A DNA stretch of 64,000 bases from a virus, in IMG/VR virus record IMGVR_UViG_3300036801_000104, positions 1-64,000 of that record; one strand, 5' to 3'. Every line of letters begins with the position of its first letter. Within the stretch, counting starts at the first letter, position 1. The position numbers and the translations under genes are program-made. Of this stretch, positions 17,101 through 25,202 are shown piece after piece. The notes beneath the pieces are model-generated. The model worked only from the letters and a program-made list of their open reading frames with translations, was not told the origin of the DNA and ran no database searches.

Positions 17101-18027
17101 CCCGTTCACCTTCGAATTCGTTACCGTGATCGCAGTCGTACCCATGCCCGACGCGTCGCCGCCGAGAGTGATTGTCTGGTTGCCCGTCAGATACCCCAGG
17201 ATACCTTGCATCGTGGTCGGCGAGCACATCGACAATATGGAGGTAGAATCAACGCAGGGGACCGAACTCGCCACCGGAGCCAGCGCCGTCCATGCATTGC
17301 CCGTCCCATAGACCAAACTATTGTTGACCGGCGCAAGTCCGGAAGGTGAGTTCGTGCTGTTGCTGATAACGAGGCTGTCCGCAGCGGGCCAGGTGACATT
17401 GCCGCTTGCCCCGCCCGACGCATTCAGCGTCGTGCCGCCACCGCTTAGGGTCAGATTTGTGCCGAGCGTGATTGCCCGCAGATGTCCGGACGGATCTGTG
17501 CCGAGCAACGGTGCCATGGGTAGACCGGAGACAGTCACGGCACCAGACAGAGTCGGGGCTGATAATGTCGGCGCGGCCATCGGCGCATAACCCTGCGCCT
17601 GGACGTAGGCTGTCGTCGCGATCTTCGTGGTGTTGTCCGCCGTGGTTGGGGTCGGGGCGAGCGGTGTGCCGGTAAAAGTCGGTGAGGCGAGCGGCGCAAA
17701 GCCGGGGATCGTCAGCCCACTCGGCAGCGTTATGCTGGGCGTCGGCACGCCTGAGCCATTGAACGTGAGGATGCCGTTGTTGACCCCGGTCAGCGGCCCA
17801 ATGGCATTGAGCCCGATGTAAACCCCGAGCTGAGTGGCGCCGTTGGCGATCGAGCCCGACGAGAGAGCCGTGCCGCACGTCAGAGCCGTACCATATGCCG
17901 TATAGCCGAGGTTTGAGTTGCCGCCGCCGCAGGCTGGAGCAGCGAGCGGGCCGGGCGGTTGCACCACTTGGCCGGCGTTTGCCGTCGCCGCCCATACCAG
18001 CGCTAGGACAGCGAGTATAATTCTCAT
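14176..18027 (-). CDS. 1283-residue repeat fibre with signal peptide
   Basis: Signal peptide MRIILAVLALVWAATANA then a Gly/Thr/Ser-rich fibre. Two internal duplications are visible. Three copies of a long module begin with 'TWPA' or 'TWPT' plus 'VVSN' and 'APVNN', and include 'GGTGLTT' and 'NAIYKGNG'-type phage fibre motifs. Near the C-terminus there are seven 34-residue tandem units (14657-15370). The last 130 residues are unique with Cys pairs, a possible tip domain. Such repeats are typical of trimeric tail fibres, but true virion fibres do not carry Sec signals, so export to the cell surface is a competing role. Confidence 0.75.
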   Translation of the reverse strand: MRIILAVLALVWAATANAGQVVQPPGPLAAPACGGGNSNLGYTAYGTALTCGTALSSGSIANGATQLGVYIGLNAIGPLTGVNNGILTFNGSGVPTPSITLPSGLTIPGFAPLASPTFTGTPLAPTPTTADNTTKIATTAYVQAQGYAPMAAPTLSAPTLSGAVTVSGLPMAPLLGTDPSGHLRAITLGTNLTLSGGGTTLNASGGASGNVTWPAADSLVISNSTNSPSGLAPVNNSLVYGTGNAWTALAPVASSVPCVDSTSILSMCSPTTMQGILGYLTGNQTITLGGDASGMGTTAITVTNSKVNGVSYPATPLTNTIPYISSANQVSYGAAATILGVLGTPFSVPNGGTGLATLTTGAIYKGAGTANMAVSSLSDNGALVSTTEPLDLTNQSQVIEIANASSGGTTNGLLAKLSGAPSRALTALTSDTDNAIGVVLSGGGTTGNAQIVVGGQANCSFDGSTTAGDWVVISTTVAGKCHDTASGTRPGGAQVIGRVLATNGGGAGSYAMVFSPEFTNTAGSPPTWPASGSIVVSNTTNTPGALAPVNNDLVYGTGGAWAALPSAASSILCTNGSSVPSLCSTASVLTLLGAPFTVANGGTGLTTQTANAIYKGNGASSPVVSGLTDNGTIVSTSEHFDFTSKAIAVEIPNAGTGGTTAGLVAKFSGAPSTALTTLVSDTDAAIGVVIGGAGTTGSAQIAIHGQASCTFDGATTAGHFVVLSSTVAGNCHDGGATRPAGVQTIGNVLSTNAAGGSFPIEVILDFTNTAGSAPTWPTSGDIVVSNGTNTPAGIVPVNGDCIIGSAGAWVAGSCLGGGSVTSAGTSTVNNIPFWTGTDTLSNVGLPVGTTGNSTIAETLGTGLLSNAIINWAAPSAIGGTTPAGGAFTTLSASSTVSGTGFSTYLASPPAIGGSAPAAGAFTTLSASGAVSGTGFSTYLASPPAIGGTAPAGGAFTTLSASGAVSGTGFSTYLASPPAIGATTSAAGSFTALSASGAVTGVGFSNYLASPPGIGGTVAAAGSFTTLAASSTVSGTGFSTYLASPPAIGGTAAAGGSFTTLSASAGISGVGFSNYLASPPAIGGTSAAAGAFTTLSASSTVSGTGFSTYLASPPSIGATAPAAGKFTTLTATGAITATGLATGTQVSCLGLNASNVVVLLTGSCGTGGGATNDTGTTGVTAAGTTLGTATDLTTQQNYVGSGANCTTLANGCAGTAAVRFDAALMVAFNHLYVCNEDANNALLVYPDTTAHFINNQAAGVGIPVQANQCGHFIVKSATTLRTVP
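14657..15370 (-). repeat. seven 34-residue (102-bp) tandem repeats
   Basis: Approximate limits. Within the 1283-residue fibre, the unit 'GFSTYLASPPAIGG' plus 'GAFTTLSAS' recurs seven times at a strict 102-bp period (anchors near 14703, 14805, 14909, 15011, 15111, 15213, 15315). Protein identity is high while codons differ between copies, so this is an old repeat kept by selection on protein sequence. Confidence 0.85.
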
Positions 18028-18037
18028 TGGTGCGCCC

Positions 18038-18412
18038 CTACCGATACCAGCAAGTGTAGGTTGTGCCCGCCCCGCTCCCGATAATCGAAATCGCGGGCGG
18101 TATCGGTTCGACCGGGGAATTCCAGATGTACGTTGTGCCTGGGAAGATGTGCAGCGATGGCGACGCCGTGGTCGCTGTGCCGCTCGCCAAAATGTTTATC
18201 CAGATATCCTGCGTCGCATGAGTGTTCTGAAGCAGCAGATAGGTTTGCGGGCTGGGGAAGCCGGTTCCTGACGATGGGAACACGACCTGAGCGGCGGATG
18301 CGCCGGCTGTGCCCGAACAATTTGAGACCGGCCCATAAACCTGCTGCGCGTCGGCCAAAGAAAGGGTAAGCCATGACAGCGCGAGCGCCGTCAGCAATGC
18401 GCGGAGAATCAT
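18038..18412 (-). CDS. small exported beta protein
   Basis: 124 residues: signal peptide MILRALLTALALSWLTLSLADAQ (cleavage near ADA-QQ), then a compact beta domain with two Cys (SNCSG and TYTCWYR) that could form a disulphide in the periplasm. It leads the block of exported fibre genes (18412 down to 6559). A short divergent region separates it from the plus-strand cassette. Function unknown. The 'TYLLLQNTHATQDIWINI' region resembles small phage decoration domains. Confidence 0.65.
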   Translation of the reverse strand: MILRALLTALALSWLTLSLADAQQVYGPVSNCSGTAGASAAQVVFPSSGTGFPSPQTYLLLQNTHATQDIWINILASGTATTASPSLHIFPGTTYIWNSPVEPIPPAISIIGSGAGTTYTCWYR

Positions 18413-18439
18413 TTCATTTCTGTTCCTATTTTGAGCCCT

Positions 18440-18475
18440 TTGACGGGCCGATGCGCGTCGCTACTTGTGGTAGCG
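18440..18475 (+). promoter_or_regulatory. putative promoter with inverted repeat for the first plus-strand cassette
   Basis: In the 77-bp divergent gap, TTGACG (18440-18445) is followed after 16 bp by TACTTG (18462-18467), a good -35 and a weak -10. A perfect inverted repeat CGCTAC-TTGTG-GTAGCG spans 18459-18475, overlapping the -10 and lying just before the ribosome binding site. It could be an operator or a leader hairpin. Confidence 0.4.
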
Positions 18476-18489
18476 AGAGGAAAAACACC

Positions 18490-18750
18490 GTGAAAACCAC
18501 AGCAGCACTCGCGATAGGCTTCTGCCTCATCGCTTCAACCGGACATGCCCAAGGCTGGGCGCAGGCGTTGACTGGGTTCCTACAGGGCGACCAGGAGCAC
18601 TATCTGCAGCAACAAAACATCCAGCGCGGCTATCCGGCCCAGGTCTACCGACCAACCTATGGAGGACAATCGTACACGACGTATTTCAACTACAACGGTC
18701 GGATCATTACCTGTATCCCGATGGGGAACGGGGCGACCTATTGCCAGTGA
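18490..18750 (+). CDS. small exported protein, first gene of plus-strand cassette
   Basis: GTG start at 18490 after GAGAGGAAAAA. The longer frame from 18373 would run over the divergent gene. 86 residues: signal peptide 'KTTAALAIGFCLIASTGHA', then a Gln/Tyr-rich mature part ending 'GNGATYCQ'. Two Cys in the mature protein. Strand opposite to all its late-region neighbours plus its own promoter-like sequence suggest lysogenic or independent expression (moron-like). Confidence 0.6.
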   Translation: MKTTAALAIGFCLIASTGHAQGWAQALTGFLQGDQEHYLQQQNIQRGYPAQVYRPTYGGQSYTTYFNYNGRIITCIPMGNGATYCQ

Positions 18751-18950
18751 GTCCGCAAATGATCAAAGGATGGAAACCCATTAGCGAGGCGCCACCAGAA
18801 GTGGCTGATATCGTCCGTTTTGCTGCGCCGCCGCAAGTCGGCCAGCATGTAGGGCGCTGTTATACGCTGGATGATGGTCGCTGGGTCGTTCTGATGTTTT
18901 CGAGCCACAGACCGACAAGCTATTTCATTTTACCTGAGCCGCCCCGATGA
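18747..18950 (+). CDS. DUF551-like small protein
   Basis: GTG start overlapping the previous TGA (GTGA). 67 residues with the 'GWKPISEAPP' opening typical of DUF551-type phage proteins (W-x-P-I-x-x-A-P), then beta strands containing 'DDGRWVVLMF'. A second protein with a similar motif ('QWSSIASAPKDGT') is encoded at 53574-53963. Function of this family is unknown to me. Confidence 0.55.
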   Translation: MSPQMIKGWKPISEAPPEVADIVRFAAPPQVGQHVGRCYTLDDGRWVVLMFSSHRPTSYFILPEPPR

Positions 18951-19144
18951 AGCTGATTTGGGCCGATCGGGTCGCCATCTTCTGGCTGGCCCTGTGCTCC
19001 TTATTTTTCTTCTGCGTAAATGGTCGAGAGGCCATCTCGGGTATGCTGTCCGATCCGAGCGCGATGTTCGTCTTGTTCGTGGTTCCTTGGATCGTGATGC
19101 GGCTGTTCGCTTTACTGTTCCAGGGGCGCCATGTCGCCCGATGA
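18947..19144 (+). CDS. small two-span membrane protein
   Basis: 65 residues with two hydrophobic helices (about 7-24 and 36-58), ATGA-coupled to the preceding gene. Inner-membrane protein of unknown role. In a plus-strand cassette within late genes, superinfection exclusion or envelope alteration is a reasonable but unproven guess. Confidence 0.5.
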   Translation: MKLIWADRVAIFWLALCSLFFFCVNGREAISGMLSDPSAMFVLFVVPWIVMRLFALLFQGRHVAR

Positions 19145-19343
19145 TCCGGCGTGGCTTAAAGGGCTGGCCGCGTTCTTGGCGGTCGCGGTTGGGCAAGGAA
19201 TTGCTCGCCTACGGCTCCGACGACGCCCCGACCCACGGGGCCATAACGCTGGCCAGCGGTCCGAAGCTCCGCAGACCTTGAGCTATCGGCTGGGCGCCCG
19301 CTGGGCGCGTCGCCATAACATGGGCCAGAGCCGCCCGTCCTAG
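19131..19343 (+). CDS. possible last gene of the plus-strand cassette
   Basis: 70 residues, ATG inside the end of the previous gene, with a hydrophobic helix ('LKGLAAFLAVAVGQGIARL') followed by an Arg-rich tail. It overlaps the converging ejection-protein gene by 135 bp, and that overlapping part looks low in information, so the frame may be shorter or spurious. Confidence 0.35.
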   Translation: MSPDDPAWLKGLAAFLAVAVGQGIARLRLRRRPDPRGHNAGQRSEAPQTLSYRLGARWARRHNMGQSRPS

Positions 19344-20843
19344 AGGGGAATACATTCCTGCCGTGGCCGCGCCACCGCCAGCAACGCCCAATGCAGTTGC
19401 CGGGCTCAGGGCGTGCCCCGCCAGCGCTCCCCCCAAAATCGTCGCTAAGCTGCGATATGGCGTCCCGGAGTCCGGGACTCGATTGCCGAGGATGCTCTTG
19501 CCCGCTTCCGCGTATCCCTGCATCAGCGCATCGCCCGCGGCAAAGGCATTTTTGCGCATGCTCGGGTCGAGCGATTTGGTCGCCGCCTGCAATTGTGCCG
19601 GCGAAAATACCCCCGGATCGGCACCGGGCCGCCCCGCCGCGTTGTTGACCCGCAAGGAATGCGCAAAGGCATTGTCAACGTTCGCCATTGCCGCCCCAGC
19701 GATCGGATTCTCAAGATTCTGCGCGTTGCGCATGATTTGCTGGGTTTGATACAAGGCGCCAGCTAGACGCTTATCCCATTCGGTCCCGCTCGGGTTTGCC
19801 GCGAGCCCGGCAGCCAATTTCCCGATGTCGCTTTTCGCTGCGTGGAAGGATTCGCCCGTAATGCCGCCGCCGGATGAGAGGCGATTATTAATCATCAGAT
19901 TGACAGCATCATCGTATTGCGAGACATGACCGGTCGGCAGCGATGCCGCTACGTTACCACGCAAGTTCGCTAGGTCGCTCCGAAACTGAGTGGCAGCTGG
20001 TGAACCTACCGGCCAGCCGAGCTGTGGCTTGATGGCGGCGTAAGCGTCGTCGATTTTGCCCTGCATCTCGCCAATAGCCCCGCGACCCATGCCGCTCGCT
20101 TCCAGCCTCTGGCCTATCGGTGCCAGCGCCTGATTGGCCGCCCCACGGTCGAACTGCTGCACCGCGTTCGCGCGACCGGAGCGAATGAAATCGCCCATGA
20201 TTGGCACGCTTCCGGCAGCTTCCTCTAGACGATTTGCGCCACCGCCTAGGATTTGCCCAGGTGTCGGCCTCACCCCTGCATTCATGAGCGCCTGCAGCCC
20301 CGGATCTGTCGCTCCGCTGACGGCGCGCGCCGCGCCACCGAGAACCAGTGGCGCAGCGGCTCCCCCTGCAGCACCATACGCAGCATTCTTTCCGGTCTTA
20401 GACCAAAAGTATGGGTCGTTCGGGTCGACAGGATTAAGCGCACCAGAAGCCGCCCCCGTAGCTGCGCCAGAACCTAGCCGAGCTAATAGCGATGCACTTC
20501 CGGCCCCCGGCATCAGTGCGGCGATCGGCGCTGTCACGGCCACATTGCCTGCCAATTCAGCGGCTTTCCCGGCCGCTCCGGGGAAAGCGTTTTCCTTCTC
20601 AAAGTCGGCGCGCGCTTGCTGATTAGCCGCGGCAATGCTTGGCGCTTGCGATGGGAATGCCTTGCCCAGCATGGCCGCTGCCTGGTCGATCGGCTGCCGC
20701 CCACCTTCGAGGAAATTCGTCATCAACGATGGCGATCCGGTATGTACGGGCGCAACAGGTGCGGCGATAGCGTATCCCGGCGGTGGCGGCACAATACCAG
20801 AGTCTGGGTCGGCGAGCGTATACCCCGGCGGGAGATCCGTCAT
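19209..20843 (-). CDS. ejection (internal virion) protein, Ala/Gly-rich
   Basis: 544 residues, no signal peptide. Pro-rich start (MTDLPPGYTLADPD), Ala/Gly-rich segments that could insert in membranes (about 85-175 and 440-500), and a helical middle with 'GEMQGKIDDAYAAIKP' and 'ESFHAAKSDIGKLA'. Composition, size and position behind the transglycosylase-bearing gene match P22/T7-type ejection proteins released into the host envelope to form the DNA conduit. Overlaps the upstream gene by 4 nt. Confidence 0.7.
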   Translation of the reverse strand: MTDLPPGYTLADPDSGIVPPPPGYAIAAPVAPVHTGSPSLMTNFLEGGRQPIDQAAAMLGKAFPSQAPSIAAANQQARADFEKENAFPGAAGKAAELAGNVAVTAPIAALMPGAGSASLLARLGSGAATGAASGALNPVDPNDPYFWSKTGKNAAYGAAGGAAAPLVLGGAARAVSGATDPGLQALMNAGVRPTPGQILGGGANRLEEAAGSVPIMGDFIRSGRANAVQQFDRGAANQALAPIGQRLEASGMGRGAIGEMQGKIDDAYAAIKPQLGWPVGSPAATQFRSDLANLRGNVAASLPTGHVSQYDDAVNLMINNRLSSGGGITGESFHAAKSDIGKLAAGLAANPSGTEWDKRLAGALYQTQQIMRNAQNLENPIAGAAMANVDNAFAHSLRVNNAAGRPGADPGVFSPAQLQAATKSLDPSMRKNAFAAGDALMQGYAEAGKSILGNRVPDSGTPYRSLATILGGALAGHALSPATALGVAGGGAATAGMYSPLGRAALAHVMATRPAGAQPIAQGLRSFGPLASVMAPWVGASSEP

Positions 20844-23248
20844 CGAGCGGGAGCCTGCGGACTAAAGGGCTGGTTCGTTATCGAGTCGAACCATTGCCCG
20901 TTCTGCTCATAGATCCGGTGGCCGCCGGGGCCTATCGCCTCGCGTCGAGCAGGAGGCCCCGCAGGCGCGGCGGGAGTGCCGCTACCCTGTCCCCCACCGC
21001 CAGCCTTAACATCCTCCGGGAACACCGCGCCACGCTGGCGTAATGCGCCCATGTACTCGTTCGCCACGTCAGGCAAGGGTGCCATGCGGTTATAGGCGCT
21101 ATCGAATAGAGCGAGCGGGACGCCCTTGTGCGCGACCGTAAACTCTGTTGCCAGCCTCGCTCGCTCATCCTGCCATTTGGAGCGAGCCAGAACGTCATTC
21201 ATCATCTGGTAGTTGGTCTCGCGCGGGATCGCCAGGTTAGGGTTGGCCTTTTGCAGTCCCGTTATCTCGGAAACCCGTGGCTGTCCGGGCAGCGCTTTAA
21301 GGGCCGCGAACACCAAGTCGGTCGAGGCTTTGTCGAATTCCGCGGCGCTGGCGGGTGCCCATCCGGCCGGATATGCCCAATCCGCCCCAAGGCCATGTGC
21401 CGTATTTGCTAGTTCCGACCCAATGCGCGCGGCGTTGCTCGTTACGAAGCCACGCTCTAGGACGCCATGCAGCCGCAACAAGTCTTGGTTGATCTGCTGG
21501 TTTGCTCCTTGTTCTTTGTTGTATGTGGACAGCCGCTCTGCGTCGGTTTTCTGAATTTCCTTTTGCATTTCAGTCGGTGGGCCAGCTGGGCCGCCCGGCT
21601 GCGGTATACCAGCACCTCCCGGAAACATATCATCGACATGCACCTGAGAGATGTCCCTTTGTCCGGTTGGCGTGTTGGCGACGAAGGACGGTGCGGCGCT
21701 ATACGGGGTCTGTTTCGGAGGCGGAATACTGGAAAGCGGAGGAGGTGCAGGCATGCCTCCCTGCATCGCTCCACCAGCGGACAATCCTCCTGTTTGCTGA
21801 GGTGCTGCGCCGGGAGCCGGGTTTGCAAACTGTGGGGCTTGCGCCGCGGTGCCCTGCATCGGATTACCAAACTTGTCGTAATAAGTCTCTGGCTTGAATT
21901 GCCCAGCGCCTCCGGCGTGCGCCGCGGCCACGCCGGAAATGGCTGGCAAGGCGCCGTGAGCCATTGAAATATCTCCGCTCGGACCCTCTATCGCGCCCTC
22001 AGGAAGCTGTGGGTTTTGCACGGCCAAGTGATACTGCATCGTCTCCGGGTCTAATTCGAAAATTGGCGATCCGCGCCGCTCACCGCCAATAAACGGCTTG
22101 ATGCCAGATTTGCTGAGAGCCGCGGAAAGGGCGAAAGTCCGCCCCTGGCCAGGGGGCATAAGCTTCGCTGAGAAATAATCCTGAAGCGGCTCCGGAATCT
22201 TTGCCCCGTAGGCTCCCATCAAAGCCTGTTGCTTTAATGCCTCCGTCCCCTCAGGAGACAACATAGATTGACCTGGTGCTGCTCTCGCTCCAGACCCCGC
22301 GTCTGTTCCGGATGACTGCGCCGTATTCTGCGCCACTTGTGGTCGGCCGCCGATGCCCTGGAATGGGGCAATACCGGCGTTCTTCGCTCCTGACCAAGCC
22401 CCCCAGCCATTCTGCGAGGCATGGCGCAGCGCAAAATCGATCGTCGCCTTTTCGTTGTTCGGGTCCAACGGGTTAAGGCCGGTCTGCGCCATAAACTGGT
22501 CGCCGACCGCGTTGCCTTTGCCGCCGGGCGTGACGTGGAGTTGGAATGCGTTGCCCGATGTGCCGCCATCGCCGCTCGGACCAGCCGGAGCACCCAGCCC
22601 CTCGCTGGATGCGACCTTTACCGCAGTGGGCGGGTCGATCCCGTATTTTGCCGCGGTCTGCTCTATGAACGGAGCTAGGCCGCGAGGATCGGCGACATTG
22701 CCGCCGCCCGCGCCACTCGTTGGCGAGCCACCACCGCCCAATATCTTGGTCCAATCCGGACCTTGATACGCCCCGGATGTTATTCCCTGTGCGTTGGGCA
22801 TCGCTCCGCCGAGAGCAGCGCCTTGCAACCGTGTCTGGCTGAGCGCAGCAAGATTCTTCAGCGCCTCGCCGGTTATCCCTTGCTGCCCAAGCTGGTATTC
22901 TTGGGCTTGCCGTGGGCCACCAGCCAGGAAAGCCGAACGAGTCAGAGGCGAATAGCCTTGAGGGTTTTGCGCCAATTCCTGGTAAGGGTTCGGATTGGCC
23001 ATTAACCGGGCAAGTTCTGGTTGAGCTGCGATGCGCGCCTGCGTCGTGTTCTGCACGGCGCTGTTCTGCATGTCGTGGCCTTGGGACGCGCCAAGGAATT
23101 TAGCCAATACTCCGATAGGTCCATAAGTAGATTCGGGGTTAGCCGCCGCGGTTGCCGAAAGCTGTGCGCCCTGCATCCCTTGCAGCATCTGCGGTGCGAG
23201 CGGATCTTGCCCGGCGAGGATCGCGGCCAGAAGGTTGGAGTCGGCCAT
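20840..23248 (-). CDS. ejection protein with lytic transglycosylase-like domain
   Basis: 802 residues. After a Gln/Ala-rich N-terminus, residues about 189-310 form a lysozyme-like domain: 'KYGIDPPTAVKVASSEGLG' with candidate catalytic Glu216, then 'NAFQLHV' and 'IDFALRHASQNGW'. The rest is Pro/Gln-rich linker and a helical C-terminus. Virion lysozyme-type domains open the peptidoglycan during DNA entry. Together with the 544-residue and 487-residue proteins it forms the three-gene ejectosome block. Confidence 0.75.
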   Translation of the reverse strand: MADSNLLAAILAGQDPLAPQMLQGMQGAQLSATAAANPESTYGPIGVLAKFLGASQGHDMQNSAVQNTTQARIAAQPELARLMANPNPYQELAQNPQGYSPLTRSAFLAGGPRQAQEYQLGQQGITGEALKNLAALSQTRLQGAALGGAMPNAQGITSGAYQGPDWTKILGGGGSPTSGAGGGNVADPRGLAPFIEQTAAKYGIDPPTAVKVASSEGLGAPAGPSGDGGTSGNAFQLHVTPGGKGNAVGDQFMAQTGLNPLDPNNEKATIDFALRHASQNGWGAWSGAKNAGIAPFQGIGGRPQVAQNTAQSSGTDAGSGARAAPGQSMLSPEGTEALKQQALMGAYGAKIPEPLQDYFSAKLMPPGQGRTFALSAALSKSGIKPFIGGERRGSPIFELDPETMQYHLAVQNPQLPEGAIEGPSGDISMAHGALPAISGVAAAHAGGAGQFKPETYYDKFGNPMQGTAAQAPQFANPAPGAAPQQTGGLSAGGAMQGGMPAPPPLSSIPPPKQTPYSAAPSFVANTPTGQRDISQVHVDDMFPGGAGIPQPGGPAGPPTEMQKEIQKTDAERLSTYNKEQGANQQINQDLLRLHGVLERGFVTSNAARIGSELANTAHGLGADWAYPAGWAPASAAEFDKASTDLVFAALKALPGQPRVSEITGLQKANPNLAIPRETNYQMMNDVLARSKWQDERARLATEFTVAHKGVPLALFDSAYNRMAPLPDVANEYMGALRQRGAVFPEDVKAGGGGQGSGTPAAPAGPPARREAIGPGGHRIYEQNGQWFDSITNQPFSPQAPAR

Positions 23249-23251
23249 CTG

Positions 23252-24715
23252 CTATGCCAATCCCAGCGCAGCAAGACCTAGAGGCAGGCCCGCTGCGGCG
23301 GTCGCGCCACCGCCCAACGCATCTGCGCCTCCCCCAAGGAGCGCGCCAAGCAGTCCCGACGTGGGGCTGACGCCGAGTAAGCCACCAAGCCCCTGCGACC
23401 CGAATAGCAGATTACTGCCGCCAGCCGCATTGGCTAGCCCTCCAAGCTGGCTAAACAGCTGGTTGTTCAATGTGTTGCCGCCGACGAACGAATTGAGGTT
23501 CCCTTGGTTTGCCGCGCCCTGTAGCCCTGCGATATTGGGTGGGGTGACTGTGGTTGCGGTGCCCCCTTGGCTTGGAAGGCCGCCGGCCCATGTGAAATTC
23601 CCGAGCGACCCCAAGCCCGCAAGCTGACCTGCCGAGCCGCCAAGCAGCCCTTCCCCCAGCCCGGCTAATCCCGACAGCGCTGCTAACGGCTCGCCCCATT
23701 GCGTCGTGCGCTCGTTAAAACCCTGAAGGTTGGCGGCATTCGACAGGTTCGCATTCGCGTAGTTCTGGCCAAAACCCTGCTGTTGCGCTTGGTTGGCAAA
23801 ATTTCCCTGTGCCAGCGCCGCTTGGTTGGCTAGTTCTGCATTCGTCAGGTTTTGGCCGAAGCCCTGGGCTTGCGCCTGGTTGGCGAATTGGCCCTGCGCC
23901 TCTCTCTCGCCCACGCCTTGCTGGCGCGAACTGAGGTTTTCGCCGAATAACCTAGCTTGTTCCTCATTCCCCGCGGCGACGGCGGCATTCTGGGCCTGCT
24001 GATAGGCGAACGTTTGTTGACGGCCGAGGTCGCCTTGCGATCGATCAAAGGCGCTGGAGCCTGCCGAAATCCCCTGGTCGGCAAGCTGCTGAGCGAGGTC
24101 GGAACGTCTTTCGGCAAATTGCGGATCTAAATAGCCTGCTTGTGTATTGTAGGCCGCATTTTGCGCCGCGGTGACCTCGTTCGAGAAGTCGGTCGAACTC
24201 GACGGAAGAGCCGTCAACCCGGAGAAATCGAGACTGTTCTGGATCGGGCCGCCGGCGGCATTTGAAACTTGGTTTACGCTTGTTTGGATTGGCCCCGCAG
24301 CGGCTGACCCCGTAAGCGCCGGTAGTCCTTCCGTGCTGACCGGCGAAGTCGGGAGTTGGCCTCCCCATGTGTTGATGGCCTGATTGACCAGTCCGGAACC
24401 TTGTCCGGCCGTGCCGGCGGCGTAGTTGCCAACCGTATTCGCATTGTTGGCGAGGCCCGACGCAAGACCGGTCTGGGCGTTGAAAACATTGCCCGCCTGC
24501 GGGCTGAGGTACTGGCTCTGCGTGTAGGAAGTTGGCAGCCCAGTGTTGGGATCGTAGGAATTGGCAGCCCATCCGCTCTGGCCAAGCGGGCTTATTACAT
24601 TTGCGTTGTTGAGCGCCGCCTGCGTCTGCGCAGCCTGAATATTCGATCCCGCTTGCTGGCCGATAAGGCCGGCGGCATTTACCGATGGAGGTGCAGTCGC
24701 CCCGCCCTTAGACAC
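23252..24715 (-). CDS. ejection/needle-type virion protein, Gln/Asn/Gly-rich
   Basis: 487 residues, rich in Gln, Asn, Ala and Gly. The middle helix ('YLDPQFAERRSDLAQQLADQ' then 'GISAGSSAF') is a pattern I associate with podovirus ejection proteins. It is followed by degenerate repeats around 'NQAQAQGFGQN' and 'NFANQAQQQGFGQN', and a Gly/Leu-rich hydrophobic C-terminus. No signal peptide. Probably the smallest member of the ejectosome. Confidence 0.65.
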   Translation of the reverse strand: MSKGGATAPPSVNAAGLIGQQAGSNIQAAQTQAALNNANVISPLGQSGWAANSYDPNTGLPTSYTQSQYLSPQAGNVFNAQTGLASGLANNANTVGNYAAGTAGQGSGLVNQAINTWGGQLPTSPVSTEGLPALTGSAAAGPIQTSVNQVSNAAGGPIQNSLDFSGLTALPSSSTDFSNEVTAAQNAAYNTQAGYLDPQFAERRSDLAQQLADQGISAGSSAFDRSQGDLGRQQTFAYQQAQNAAVAAGNEEQARLFGENLSSRQQGVGEREAQGQFANQAQAQGFGQNLTNAELANQAALAQGNFANQAQQQGFGQNYANANLSNAANLQGFNERTTQWGEPLAALSGLAGLGEGLLGGSAGQLAGLGSLGNFTWAGGLPSQGGTATTVTPPNIAGLQGAANQGNLNSFVGGNTLNNQLFSQLGGLANAAGGSNLLFGSQGLGGLLGVSPTSGLLGALLGGGADALGGGATAAAGLPLGLAALGLA

Positions 24716-25202
24716 GCTTTCCTCTATCTCCTATCCATCGGCATTCCTCGCGGAGCATGCCGTAAATCACAGCGTCGTTTCCGTTGAGATATGAACGGCG
24801 CATTACGCCTTCTTCGCGGAAGCCGAGCCGAGCGAGGAACGCCCGCACCGACTCGTTGGTATGCTCAGTAACGCAGGTCACCCGATGGCATCCGAGCTGT
24901 TCAAAGGGATATGAGAACAGACCTCGCAAGATCCGGCTGGTGCACCAGCGCGGCGACACCGCGGCGCAGGTGATCTCAATGTTGGCTTGGCGATACCAGT
25001 TGTAGACGACACCCGCGATTAACTCATGCCTCAGTTTTATCGTGTTGATATCTCCGCAAAGGATGCCGATTGCCGTGCATGGACCGAAATCATCGATGCC
25101 GAGCCGCCGACCTACCCAATGCGCCACATCTGCATCATGGCCAACCAATAGGGAAATCAGAGCGCGCGTCCCGGCTCGATCAGCAAATCCGTGCGTATCC
25201 AT
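24708..25202 (-). CDS. GNAT-family acetyltransferase
   Basis: Up to 164 residues. A GNAT core is visible: 'IEITCAAVSPRWCTSRILRGLFSYPFEQLGCHRVTCVTEHTNESVRAFLARLGFREEGVMRRSY', shown here as the beta4-alpha3 CoA-binding region and the 'N-x-x-x-x-x-L-x-x-x-G-F' element. The annotated ATG overlaps the hub gene by 46 nt without a clear ribosome site, and a TTG about 18 codons in is an alternative. Acetyltransferases sit in this slot in many podoviruses. The substrate (virion protein or host factor) is unknown. Confidence 0.72.
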   Translation of the reverse strand: MDTHGFADRAGTRALISLLVGHDADVAHWVGRRLGIDDFGPCTAIGILCGDINTIKLRHELIAGVVYNWYRQANIEITCAAVSPRWCTSRILRGLFSYPFEQLGCHRVTCVTEHTNESVRAFLARLGFREEGVMRRSYLNGNDAVIYGMLREECRWIGDRGKRV

